The translations under genes were made by a program, and so were the position numbers. A stretch of 64,000 bases of DNA from Parapedobacter sp051400755 (GTDB taxonomy: Bacteria; Bacteroidota; Bacteroidia; Sphingobacteriales; Sphingobacteriaceae). Under the pieces are notes generated by a model. That model did not search any database. It worked only from the letters and a program-made list of their open reading frames with translations, and was not told the origin of the DNA. Positions 15,266-24,215 of the stretch are shown here, one piece after another. The stretch is taken from contig NZ_JBLFFL010000001.1 of assembly GCF_051400755.1 (NCBI RefSeq), positions 1,116,001 through 1,180,000 of the forward strand, in the 5' to 3' direction. The stretch's first letter is position 1. Each line of letters starts with the position of its first letter.

Positions 15266-16526
15266 AACGTGATACCATGCTTTCATCGATCTCATCCACA
15301 CGCCGGCATCCCGCTAGCCGCGCGGTAAGCTCAAAGTCATTGAGGATATTCAACATCGCCTCTTCCACTCCTTTTTGCCCACCGACGGCCAATCCATACG
15401 CATAGGGCCGCCCGAGCAACCCCGCATCAGCGCCGAGCGCCAACGCTTTGAACAGGTCGCTGCCGCTTCGGATACCGCTATCAACCAACAGGGGGAAAGG
15501 CTTTGGCACCGCTTTCCGGATCGCCGCCAACGCACCCAAGGGCGCTATTGCCCCATCTACTTGCCGTCCGCCATGGTTGGATACCACAATGCCATCGGCT
15601 CCCGCATCCACCGCCTTGAGTGCATCATCTGCCCGCAAGATCCCCTTGATCACAATGGGTAGCTGGGTTTGCTGCCGAAGCCAACTAACCTGCTCCCAAC
15701 TCAATGCTGGATTGGCGTAAATATTGATGAATAATCGCACGGCTTCCAAGGGTGCACTACGGAAAAGGTTCTTGAAGAGGCCGCCAGGGTAGTTTTTTTT
15801 CAGCTGTAGCAGATTAGCGATGGTTTCAAGCGTCACTGTTGGCTTGGGCGCTCCCCCGACGGCTGCGCCCAAGCCCTGATCGAGCAGGGCGTTGAACACC
15901 GGATCCGATGTATATTGGGCGATGCCCATGCCCCGCAGAAAAGGCAAATAACCTAATCCCAGGTCGCGGCTGCGCCAACCTAATAAGGTCGTATCTACCG
16001 TGAGGACGATGGCGCGGCAACCGCAGACTTCAGCGCGCCGCACGAACGACAACACCAGCTCGTCCGACTTGCTCCAATAGAGCTGGAACCATCGCGGAGT
16101 GTCGCCCATGTCCTGCGCGCAGCGTTCCATGGGCGTGCCTGCTTGGTTGGAGAAAATAAACGGAATACCTACATTCCGGCACGCGCGGGCCACTACCCGG
16201 TCAGCCTCCGGACAAACCAAGTCCAACACACCGATGGGGGCCAGGAGCAAGGGGAAAACCAGGTCTGTACTCAGCAGGTGGGTAGAAAAATCGCCCAATT
16301 CGCCGCCCCGCATCATGCGCGGCAAAATGGACACGGCTGAAAAAGCTGCGGTATTGGCGGCAATGCTGGTTTCATCTCCGGCCCCGCCATCGATATAAGC
16401 CCATGCACGCGCAGATAGCCGTCGTTTAGCTGCTGCCCGGAGCTCGGCTGCGCCGAAGGGCACGACGGACCGTTTGCCTGACATCCCTGCTAAAAAGATC
16501 GCTTTCTGCCGCTGCAGTGCATCCAT
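15258..16526 (-). CDS. FMN-dependent alpha-hydroxy-acid oxidase (lactate oxidase/monooxygenase family)
   Basis: About 422 residues from the ATG at 16526 (MDALQRQKAIF); the upstream alternative at 16535 is GTG. A TIM-barrel flavoprotein that oxidises 2-hydroxy acids such as lactate. FMN and substrate residues appear in ARAWAYIDGGAGDE, LAPIGV, the substrate region WFQLYW, IVIKGI and the catalytic His/Arg of VSNHGGRQVDG, then DSGIRSGSDLFKALALGADA. Length over 400 and the N-terminal extension resemble lactate 2-monooxygenase-like members, but substrate cannot be fixed. The gene stands alone between aat and scpA. Confidence 0.88.
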   Translation of the reverse strand: MDALQRQKAIFLAGMSGKRSVVPFGAAELRAAAKRRLSARAWAYIDGGAGDETSIAANTAAFSAVSILPRMMRGGELGDFSTHLLSTDLVFPLLLAPIGVLDLVCPEADRVVARACRNVGIPFIFSNQAGTPMERCAQDMGDTPRWFQLYWSKSDELVLSFVRRAEVCGCRAIVLTVDTTLLGWRSRDLGLGYLPFLRGMGIAQYTSDPVFNALLDQGLGAAVGGAPKPTVTLETIANLLQLKKNYPGGLFKNLFRSAPLEAVRLFINIYANPALSWEQVSWLRQQTQLPIVIKGILRADDALKAVDAGADGIVVSNHGGRQVDGAIAPLGALAAIRKAVPKPFPLLVDSGIRSGSDLFKALALGADAGLLGRPYAYGLAVGGQKGVEEAMLNILNDFELTARLAGCRRVDEIDESMVSRSS

Positions 16527-16576
16527 ATAAGACACCCCCGTTTGTCATGGGTCAGACTAAGGTATGCAATTTTTGG

Positions 16577-17323
16577 CTAATTTTTCCGCTCGGTTACCCA
16601 AAAATTGTTGAAACCCAAGCCACTTTGCAGCTCCAGCAACTGCTGCTGCAGCATCTCCAAAATGGCCAGAAAATTATAGACAAACTGCACCTTGTTCTCG
16701 GAGTTTTTGACAATGGTGCCAAAATCCAGCTTTTGGTTGATGGCCACCAGGGATGCGATGGCTTTTTTTTGCTGCTCAATGGTATACGGATACTTGACCA
16801 CGGTATGCCGTACCTCCTGGCTTTTGGATGCATAGCTGTACATTAGCCGCTCGTATACCAGCATGAGTTTATACAAGTCAACAGTGGTCAGTTCCTCCCC
16901 CTGAACGGATTGGTCGCCCGCCAGCTGCAGATCGATGGCGATGTTGCCGCGCCGGGCTTGCATCGCCCGCTGCTCTTCCAAGAGGCGCAACGCCTCGGAC
17001 ACTTCCTTGAATTGCTTGTAGAGCACCAGCTTCTGCACGAGATCCTGCTTGGGGTCGATCTCGTTACCTTCTTCATCCAGTTCCGGCCGGGGCAAGAGCA
17101 TCTTGGCCTTGATCCGCATGAGGGTGGCCGCTACGAAGATAAATTCGCTGGCCAGCTCCATGTTGAGGGCCTGCATATGCAAGATGTAATCCAAAAAATC
17201 GTTGGTGATCTTGGCGATGGGGATATCATGGATATTCAGTTCGTCGCGTTCAATGAAAAACAGCAACAAATCAAACGGCCCCTCAAACTGAGGCAGCTTT
17301 ATTTCGTATCCTTCCGGTTGCAT
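16577..17323 (-). CDS. scpA: Segregation and condensation protein A
   Basis: A 248-residue kleisin subunit of the SMC-ScpAB condensin. I use the ATG at 17323 (MQPEGYEIKL); the longer frame begins with TTG at 17332, which lies inside a TACCTTTG promoter box. N-terminal FEGPFDLLLFFIERDELNIHDIPIA (split by family-typical residues) binds SMC; the C-terminal winged helix is the weaker conserved region. scpB and smc are not in the window. Confidence 0.93.
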   Translation of the reverse strand: MQPEGYEIKLPQFEGPFDLLLFFIERDELNIHDIPIAKITNDFLDYILHMQALNMELASEFIFVAATLMRIKAKMLLPRPELDEEGNEIDPKQDLVQKLVLYKQFKEVSEALRLLEEQRAMQARRGNIAIDLQLAGDQSVQGEELTTVDLYKLMLVYERLMYSYASKSQEVRHTVVKYPYTIEQQKKAIASLVAINQKLDFGTIVKNSENKVQFVYNFLAILEMLQQQLLELQSGLGFNNFWVTERKN

Positions 17324-17329
17324 GGGGCT

Positions 17330-17337
17330 CAAAGGTA
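17330..17337 (-). promoter_or_regulatory. -7 box (TACCTTTG) immediately before scpA
   Basis: Exact TAnnTTTG on the minus strand, ending 6 bases before the ATG at 17323. It argues against the upstream TTG start and predicts a leaderless or nearly leaderless mRNA. Confidence 0.42.
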
Positions 17338-17447
17338 AACATTTGGCCGAAACAATCTACACGGCGTGTTGTTGGGCTTGTAGGAAATTTATGACGCGTC
17401 GTATCAATAATTATTAGTTACTTTGTACCAATTTCAAACCGGATAGT

Positions 17448-19376
17448 ATGGAGATTGAAGCCGGAGAACTACTCAAAACGATACACACACCCCAAGACCT
17501 GAAGCGCCTTGGCCAGGCCGATTTAGTGAAACTATGCGGCGAATTGCGCCAATACATCATCGATGCGGTATCGGTACACGGGGGGCATTTCGCTGCCAGT
17601 CTCGGCGTCGTTGAACTCACCGTGGCGCTGCATTACGTCCTCAACACGCCCTATGATCAGCTGGTATGGGATGTAGGCCATCAGGCATATGGGCACAAAA
17701 TCCTGACCGGCAGGCGGGAGCTATTTCACACCAACCGCGTGTTGGGTGGCCTCAGCGGATTTCCAAAACGCAGCGAAAGCGAATACGATACCTTTGGCGT
17801 AGGCCACTCCTCCACCTCGATCTCCGCCGCGCTGGGCATGGCGGTGGCATCGCATTATAAGGGAGAGACCGACCGGCAGCACGTGGCCGTTATCGGCGAT
17901 GGGGCTATGACCGCGGGCATGGCGTTTGAAGCGCTCAACCATGCGGGCATCGAAAAGTCTAACTTGCTGGTCATCCTCAACGACAATTGCATGTCCATCG
18001 ACCCCAATGTGGGGGCGCTGAAAGAATACCTGGCCAGCATCACGACCTCAAGGCCATGGAACCGGTTTCGCGATGATATTGCCCATGTCCTGGGCAAAAT
18101 ATCGGAGATCGGCCCCGATGCGCTGGGCCTCGTCAAAAAAATCGAGAAAAGCATCAAAGGCACGCTGCTTAAAAACAGCAACCTCTTTGAATCGCTCAAC
18201 TTCCGCTATTTCGGTCCGGTAGACGGGCATGATGTGAAGCGGCTTGCCCAAATATTGGAGGACCTGCGCGACATTCCCGGGCCGAAGCTGCTGCACTGCA
18301 TCACGGTGAAGGGCAAGGGCTATGCGCTGGCGGAAAAAGACCAGACGACCTGGCATGCACCGGGTTTATTTGATAAGATCACCGGGGAGATCAAGAAATC
18401 GAAAGCGGACAAACCCGTAGCGCCGAAGTATCAGGACGTGTTCGGCCATACGCTGGTGGAACTCGCCGAGATGAACGACAAAATCATGGGCATCACTCCG
18501 GCCATGCCGTCGGGCTCTTCCATGAACATCATGATGAAAGCCATGCCCAATAGGGCCTTTGACGTCGGTATTGCCGAACAGCATGCGGTAACGTTTTCAG
18601 CAGGCCTCGCCACCCAGGGGATGGTGCCGTTCTGCAACATCTACTCGAGCTTCATGCAGCGCGCATACGATCAGGTGATACATGATGTGGCCATCCAGAA
18701 CCTACAGGTGGTCTTTTGCCTTGATCGCGCTGGCATCGCAGGGGCCGATGGTCCTACGCACCACGGCGCTTATGATCTCGCTTATATGCGCTGCATCCCC
18801 AACCTCACCGTGGCTGCGCCCATGAATGAAGAAGAACTCCGCAACCTCATGTTTACCGCGCAGCAGGAGGGCATGGGACCATTCGCTATCCGATATCCGC
18901 GAGGCCAGGGAGTAATGGTCGATTGGCGGAGGCCGCTCCAGCCAGTGCAAGTGGGCAAAGGACGTAAGATCTGCGACGGGGAAGACGTGGTGCTGCTCAG
19001 TATCGGGCATATCGGCAACGAAGCGGTGAAAGCCTGCATAGCCCTCAACGAAGAAGGCATCTTTCCGGCGCACTACGACCTGCGCTTTGTGAAACCGCTC
19101 GACCAAGACCTGCTGCATGAGGTGTTCGGTAAATACAAGAAAATCATCACCATTGAAGACGGCTGTATCCAAGGGGGTATGGGGAGCGCGGTATTGGAGT
19201 TTATGGCCGATCACGGCTACCAGGCCTCCGTCGTACGGCTCGGCATTCCCGACGAAGTGGTGGAGCATGGTGAACAGCAGGAACTGTGGGCGCAATGCGG
19301 CTATGACAGCCAATCCATCATCCACACCGTGCGGAAGCTAACCGTAAGCCGCAAAACGGATAGCCTGGCGGGATAG
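17448..19376 (+). CDS. dxs: 1-deoxy-D-xylulose-5-phosphate synthase
   Basis: A 642-residue thiamine-diphosphate enzyme that condenses pyruvate and glyceraldehyde 3-phosphate, the first step of the MEP isoprenoid pathway (ispH of the same pathway is at 55.7 kb). Visible are HGGHFAASLGVVELTVALHYV, the ThDP motif GDGAMTAGMAFEALNHAG, the transketolase central domain with DVGIAEQHAVTFSAGLA and DRAGIAGADGPTHHG, and the C-terminal domain. Length is normal. The downstream outer-membrane gene starts 22 bases after the stop and may be co-transcribed. Confidence 0.97.
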   Translation: MEIEAGELLKTIHTPQDLKRLGQADLVKLCGELRQYIIDAVSVHGGHFAASLGVVELTVALHYVLNTPYDQLVWDVGHQAYGHKILTGRRELFHTNRVLGGLSGFPKRSESEYDTFGVGHSSTSISAALGMAVASHYKGETDRQHVAVIGDGAMTAGMAFEALNHAGIEKSNLLVILNDNCMSIDPNVGALKEYLASITTSRPWNRFRDDIAHVLGKISEIGPDALGLVKKIEKSIKGTLLKNSNLFESLNFRYFGPVDGHDVKRLAQILEDLRDIPGPKLLHCITVKGKGYALAEKDQTTWHAPGLFDKITGEIKKSKADKPVAPKYQDVFGHTLVELAEMNDKIMGITPAMPSGSSMNIMMKAMPNRAFDVGIAEQHAVTFSAGLATQGMVPFCNIYSSFMQRAYDQVIHDVAIQNLQVVFCLDRAGIAGADGPTHHGAYDLAYMRCIPNLTVAAPMNEEELRNLMFTAQQEGMGPFAIRYPRGQGVMVDWRRPLQPVQVGKGRKICDGEDVVLLSIGHIGNEAVKACIALNEEGIFPAHYDLRFVKPLDQDLLHEVFGKYKKIITIEDGCIQGGMGSAVLEFMADHGYQASVVRLGIPDEVVEHGEQQELWAQCGYDSQSIIHTVRKLTVSRKTDSLAG

Positions 19377-19398
19377 CAAAAAGCCAACGATATACCGA

Positions 19399-20541
19399 AT
19401 GATTGCTCGTTTTACTGCTCCCGAATTGAAGCTCAGGGTATCTGTGAGTGTTTTATGTGTTGCGTTAATATTTCCTGTAGCAACAACAGCCCAGCTGGAT
19501 AGTATTGCAAACACCATTTCCGTAAAAGCAGCATATGGTGTGGATGTCAACACTGGCAACCCCAACCGAAAAAACAATTACTACTATGGCCTGCACATCA
19601 GCTATGACAAAAATATTGCGTTCAGCAACGACGAATGGGTAACGTTTTTCAACGCTAAAAATCTGTCTTTCGGTTTGACGTGGCACAACCTCAACCCGAT
19701 GAAAGAGCTGGTGGAAGATGTGGCTTACCCCGGTGGGCAGGCGTTCGGAGCATTGGCCGAGGTTGATTTCCAGCTACTCAAACTGGGTAAGGCCAAATTA
19801 TTGCTTACCCCCGGCATGGGCCTGGCATACATCAGCGAAAATATCTTTACCCAACCGGCCACTTCCACCATTGGGAGTCACGTCAACCTGATGGTCACGG
19901 GCGAGTTGAGCCTGGAGGTCCCTGTGAGCCGTAATACCACCTTGGTTGCAGGTGGAAGTATTCTCCATTATTCCAATGGTGGTGTCATCGTACCGAATGG
20001 TGGCTGGAATATGATAACAGGCGCCGTAGGAATCAAGACGGCACTCCATAAACAGGTGGATCTCCCGGACGAGGCGGAGGCCGATACCCATATAGCGGGC
20101 AATAATGCCGAGGTGTGGTTTGGTGGGGGTGTCCGTGGCCGGTATCGGGATAGGCATGAAAAGTTTTTCCGGTCGGGCGCCTATGCAGGATACAACTTCT
20201 TCATAAACCGGGCACTCAGCCTCAAAGCCGGATCACACGTGGTCTATTATCACACGGTGTTTGACCCCAGCCGGTTTGATGAAACCTTCCAGTATTACGG
20301 TTCTTCGTTAGACCCCATTAGATGGGGAGTGGCCATCGGTGCGGATTTCACCATGGGCCGATTCGTTGTCAATGCCATGTATGGCAAATACCTGCATTAT
20401 CGAAATTACCACAATGTCCAATGGTATTGGATGTATGGCGTCCGCTATTTCTTCACGCCAAACATCGGTTTACAATCCACCCTCAATCTGCATGGCGTTC
20501 AGGCCGACTACACCAATTGGGGGTTGATTTTAAGAATTTAA
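19399..20541 (+). CDS. PagL-like acyloxyacyl hydrolase family outer-membrane protein
   Basis: A 380-residue secreted beta-barrel protein. Signal peptide to about residue 31 (VATTAQ). The PagL hallmark H-x-S is present as His190-Tyr-Ser192 in ILHYSNGG followed by PNGG. PagL removes the 3-O-acyl chain of lipid A at the outer membrane. The position that holds the third catalytic residue (Glu) in Pseudomonas PagL aligns with Asn204 here, by my hand alignment, so activity is uncertain. The protein is about twice the length of PagL, with an extra C-terminal barrel-like region (from about 225). Adjacent to dxs. Confidence 0.75.
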   Translation: MIARFTAPELKLRVSVSVLCVALIFPVATTAQLDSIANTISVKAAYGVDVNTGNPNRKNNYYYGLHISYDKNIAFSNDEWVTFFNAKNLSFGLTWHNLNPMKELVEDVAYPGGQAFGALAEVDFQLLKLGKAKLLLTPGMGLAYISENIFTQPATSTIGSHVNLMVTGELSLEVPVSRNTTLVAGGSILHYSNGGVIVPNGGWNMITGAVGIKTALHKQVDLPDEAEADTHIAGNNAEVWFGGGVRGRYRDRHEKFFRSGAYAGYNFFINRALSLKAGSHVVYYHTVFDPSRFDETFQYYGSSLDPIRWGVAIGADFTMGRFVVNAMYGKYLHYRNYHNVQWYWMYGVRYFFTPNIGLQSTLNLHGVQADYTNWGLILRI

Positions 20542-20656
20542 TGTCTCTTTGCAACGTGCTTATTACACTTTGCTTTCCTTTTGGTACTAGGAATTATTAT
20601 CTTAGCCGTTCAATACCGTATCGGATAATCGACATCCATTCTCAACAATACATATC

Positions 20657-22306
20657 ATGAAATTGAAGAAATCATTCTTAGCTGTTTTGGCATTATGTCT
20701 ACTTTTCGGACACATAAAAGGACAAGAAGCCATTCAAAGACCTAAACTGGTCATCGGACTCATGGTCGATCAAATGCGCTGGGACTACCTGTACCGCTTT
20801 TATGACCGCTATGGCAAAGGTGGCTTCAAGCGCCTGCTGAACGATGGGTTTTCTTGTGAAAACACGTACATCGATTACGTACCTACCTATACGGCCATTG
20901 GCCACAGCACGGTGTATACCGGCAGCGTCCCGGCGATACACGGCATCGCCGGCAATGATTTCATCATCCAACAGACGGGGCAGCACATGTATTGCACACA
21001 AGATGACAACGTAAGCGGTGTCGGAACGGACGAGGACGAGGGAAAGCAATCGCCCCGCAACCTGCTCTCCTCCACCATCACCGATCAACTCAAGCTGGCC
21101 ACAAACTTCCGCTCAAAAGTCATCGGCATCGCCATCAAGGACCGTGGAGGCATCCTGCCGGCGGGACATTTTGCAGACGCGGCCTATTGGTTTGAAGGCA
21201 AGTCGGGCGACTGGATTTCAAGCTCCTTCTATATGGAGGAGCTGCCTGCGTGGGTACAACAGTTTAATGCACAGAAACTGACCGAAAAATACCTCCAGCA
21301 GGACTGGAATACGCTTTATCCCATTGAAACCTACGCGCAGAGCATCGACGACAACAATGAATATGAAGCGACCTTCCGGGGGGAGGAGTCGCCCGTGTTT
21401 CCCAAAAAGCTGGCGACCCTAGTAAAAGACAACGGCCTGGGGTTGATACGCACCACGCCTTTCGGTAATACGCTCACGCTTGACCTGGCCAAGGCGGCCA
21501 TCAGCAACGAGCAGCTCGGTGCCAATCCGGGCGGGTTCACCGATTTCCTCTGCGTAAGCCTTTCCTCCACAGACTACGTGGGCCACCAGTTTTCGGTCAA
21601 CGCCATCGAGATCGAAGACACCTACCTGCGGCTGGACAAGGAGCTGGAAGCCTTCTTCGCTTATTTGGATGAGCACGTGGGCAAAGGCGAATACACCCTG
21701 TTCCTGACGGCCGATCACGGCGCCTCGCACAATCCCTTGTTTTTTATGGACAAACGGGGCAATGCCGGCTATTTCGACGAGCGCAACGCGCTCTCGGGGC
21801 TCAACACCCTGCTCAGCGAAAAATTCGGGCAGGAAAAAATCGTCCGCAGCCTGATGAACTATCAGGTGCACCTCGATTATGATATCATTCAAGCAAATGA
21901 CCTCGACGAAGCGGAGATCAAAGCAGTCGCCATCAAGTTTTTGCGTACGCTGGAGGGCATAGCCTTCGTGACCGATATGGAACAGGCAGGCGCCTCGAGC
22001 ATTCCTGCGCGCATCCGCGAGCGCATTGTCAATGGGTACAACGCTAAGCGCAGCGGATGTATCCAGCTCATCCTCGAACCGCAATGGTACAGCGGATCTC
22101 CACGATCCCGCGGAACCACCCATGGCACCTGGGCCTCGTATGATGCACATATTCCGTTGGTATGGATGGGATGGGGCATCAAACAGGGCGCTTCTAACCG
22201 CGAAACGCACATGACCGATATTGCATCAACCGTGGCTGCACTGCTGCACATCGAAGAACCAAACGGAAACATCGGGCATCCCATCGTGGAAGTATTGGAG
22301 AAGTAG
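20657..22306 (+). CDS. PafA-like alkaline phosphatase
   Basis: A 549-residue secreted alkaline phosphatase superfamily enzyme. Signal peptide to about residue 22 (LFGHIKGQ). Metal ligand Asp in LMVDQMRWDYLY; the nucleophile is Thr79 in VPTYTAIGHST, the same number I recall for Elizabethkingia PafA. Further metal ligands appear in SSTDYVGHQF and TADHGASHNP. PafA hydrolyses phosphate monoesters outside the cytoplasm with little phosphate inhibition. The gene has a 115-base upstream gap with no recognised site, and a weak stem (GGTCC-ACC-GGACC, 22309-22321) without a T-tract just after the stop. Confidence 0.9.
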   Translation: MKLKKSFLAVLALCLLFGHIKGQEAIQRPKLVIGLMVDQMRWDYLYRFYDRYGKGGFKRLLNDGFSCENTYIDYVPTYTAIGHSTVYTGSVPAIHGIAGNDFIIQQTGQHMYCTQDDNVSGVGTDEDEGKQSPRNLLSSTITDQLKLATNFRSKVIGIAIKDRGGILPAGHFADAAYWFEGKSGDWISSSFYMEELPAWVQQFNAQKLTEKYLQQDWNTLYPIETYAQSIDDNNEYEATFRGEESPVFPKKLATLVKDNGLGLIRTTPFGNTLTLDLAKAAISNEQLGANPGGFTDFLCVSLSSTDYVGHQFSVNAIEIEDTYLRLDKELEAFFAYLDEHVGKGEYTLFLTADHGASHNPLFFMDKRGNAGYFDERNALSGLNTLLSEKFGQEKIVRSLMNYQVHLDYDIIQANDLDEAEIKAVAIKFLRTLEGIAFVTDMEQAGASSIPARIRERIVNGYNAKRSGCIQLILEPQWYSGSPRSRGTTHGTWASYDAHIPLVWMGWGIKQGASNRETHMTDIASTVAALLHIEEPNGNIGHPIVEVLEK

Positions 22307-22326
22307 CCGGTCCACCGGACCTCCCA

Positions 22327-22353
22327 TTGGCATATGCTTTTTTGTTAAGTTTG
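22327..22353 (+). promoter_or_regulatory. Promoter directly before the DUF6377 regulator
   Basis: TTG (22327-22329), a 16-base spacer and TAAGTTTG (22346-22353), exact for the -7 element. Only 4 bases separate the box from the ATG at 22358, predicting a leaderless mRNA. Confidence 0.4.
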
Positions 22354-22357
22354 TATC

Positions 22358-23980
22358 ATGATCGTGAGGCTCCTCCTTTTCCTGCCCTTGATAGCCGCCG
22401 TTGTTCACCCCGCCAGCGCCAACGACTCGATACTCGTATACCTCCAGCAGGTCATGCATAACAGGGCGCTGTATGATACGTTGAAAAACGAAAAAATAGC
22501 CACGCTCAAACAACGGCTCCAAAGCAGTGAACCGAGTCTTGCCAACCAATATGGAATACACCGGCAATTGATCGAAGCTTATAAAAAGTATCGGGTAGAC
22601 TCCGCGATTTTTTATGCGCAGCAAAACCAGGAGATCGCCGACGCACTGGCCAACCCGCGTTACAAGAACGAAACAGCCATCCAGCTGGCTTGGTTATATT
22701 CATCAGGTGGACGATACATCGAATCGGAAGAACTGCTGGAGAACATCGACCGGACCGCGCTGAGCAAACAGCTGCTGCCCGATTATTACGAAACGTATAT
22801 GACCTTCTGTAGCCGATACGGACAGAGCAATGGCAATGTCTCCTATTATCAAAGGAGTGAGCATTACCGGGATTCGCTGCTGGCCGTGATCGATCCGGCT
22901 TCGCTGCGGTACCGGATCACGGCGGCTACCCGCACGCTGTACCAAGGACAGCAGCAGCAGGCCGAAACGGAGCTATTGGCCCTTCTGGACAACACAACCG
23001 ACAAACAGCCCGAGCGGGCGCTCATCGCCTACCTGCTCGGTGTGATCGGCAAGGCGAAGGGGGATATCGACCAACAGTTGACGTATTTTGCCATTTCAGC
23101 CATCGCCGATATGGTCAATTCCATCAAGGACAATGCGTCTCTCCAGGGCTTGGCGCTGACATACTATGATATGGGCGACATCACCCAAGCCTACCGGTTT
23201 ATGGAGGCGGCCATCAACGATGCCATCTTTTGCAACGTGCGGTACCGCACCGTGGAAAGCACGACCTATTACCCCATCATCAATGCTTCGTTCAGGGCGC
23301 TCGAACAAGAGCAAAAAGCCGAGCTCCGCTTATATTTGCTGTTGATCAGCCTGCTCTCCGTAGGCCTCATCATCGGCATCGTCTATAGCTATATCCAGAT
23401 GAAGCGGCTGGCTAAGACACGGAAAGCCCTCTACCATACCAACCAACAGCTCAATGACCTGAACCAGGCACTCAAGGATGCTAACGACAATCTTTTTGAA
23501 GCCAACCACATCAAGGAAGAATATATCGCACACTTCTTTGACATCTGTTCGGCCAATATTGAGAAACTGGAAGACTACCGCAAATCGCTTCACAAGAAGG
23601 CTGTCAATAAGCAATATGATGCGCTGCTCGCCGCGCTGAAATCAACCGACCTTGCTGAAAACGAGCTGGCTGAACTGTATCATAATTTTGACACCATCTT
23701 CCTCAACCTCTACCCCACATTTGTGCCGGAGTTCAACAGCTTGCTGCTGCCCGACGAACAGATCCTGCCCAAGCACGGCGAGCTGCTCAATACCGAGCTG
23801 CGTATTTTTGCATTGGTCCGGCTGGGCATTACGGATAGTGTAAAAATCGCCAGCTTCTTGCGTTATTCCCTCCGTACCGTTTACAATTACCGCACGAAGA
23901 TCCGGCACAAAGCGATCGTATCCCGCGAAGCATTTGAGGCACAGGTCAGGCAAATAGGCACGCTGAGGAAGGCAACGTGA
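22358..23980 (+). CDS. DUF6377 membrane-anchored regulator of the GH30 PUL
   Basis: A 540-residue protein with a signal peptide (to about 21), an all-helical TPR-like periplasmic part (about 25-320), one transmembrane helix (about 325-347, LLLISLLSVGLIIGIVYSYI), a coiled coil (NQQLNDLNQALKDANDNLFE), and a C-terminal cytoplasmic region with a helix-turn-helix-like end (ITDSVKIASFLRYSLRTVYNYRTKIR). This is the architecture of DUF6377 proteins found beside SusCD loci in Bacteroidota. I infer that it senses the glycan and switches on the downstream genes directly, replacing the hybrid two-component or SusR regulators used elsewhere. DNA binding is inferred from the C-terminal helices. Confidence 0.8.
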   Translation: MIVRLLLFLPLIAAVVHPASANDSILVYLQQVMHNRALYDTLKNEKIATLKQRLQSSEPSLANQYGIHRQLIEAYKKYRVDSAIFYAQQNQEIADALANPRYKNETAIQLAWLYSSGGRYIESEELLENIDRTALSKQLLPDYYETYMTFCSRYGQSNGNVSYYQRSEHYRDSLLAVIDPASLRYRITAATRTLYQGQQQQAETELLALLDNTTDKQPERALIAYLLGVIGKAKGDIDQQLTYFAISAIADMVNSIKDNASLQGLALTYYDMGDITQAYRFMEAAINDAIFCNVRYRTVESTTYYPIINASFRALEQEQKAELRLYLLLISLLSVGLIIGIVYSYIQMKRLAKTRKALYHTNQQLNDLNQALKDANDNLFEANHIKEEYIAHFFDICSANIEKLEDYRKSLHKKAVNKQYDALLAALKSTDLAENELAELYHNFDTIFLNLYPTFVPEFNSLLLPDEQILPKHGELLNTELRIFALVRLGITDSVKIASFLRYSLRTVYNYRTKIRHKAIVSREAFEAQVRQIGTLRKAT

Positions 23981-24121
23981 GCGAAATCGCATCTCTCCGA
24001 GTTACTTTTTCGGTATCCTCAAAAAAGGCAACCTGCTGCCAATAAAGTGATTAGGTTTATTCGGCTTTACTTTTTCCCCTAACATTAGTTGCACCATAGT
24101 GTTCTAAGCAATGATGGTCGC

Positions 24122-24129
24122 TAATTTTG
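24122..24129 (+). promoter_or_regulatory. Possible -7 box (TAATTTTG) before the GH30-locus susC
   Basis: Exact TAnnTTTG, 86 bases upstream of the susC start, in the 235-base gap where a regulated PUL promoter is expected. No -33 TTG at good spacing, which would fit a promoter needing an activator. Confidence 0.3.
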
Positions 24130-24215
24130 TCTTGTGCAAGCGAATCGCTGGTGCCTTGGTTTGGGATTGCCAATTAAAAACCCCATTTAAAAACCTGTAT
24201 TAATATTTTAATGAT

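Noticed and set aside
17323..17332. TTG start of scpA at 17332
   Set aside because: It lies inside an exact TACCTTTG promoter box and the ATG at 17323 gives the conserved N-terminus.
22309..22321. GGTCC-ACC-GGACC as a terminator after the PafA-like gene
   Set aside because: Only a 5-bp stem with a 3-base loop and no T-tract.
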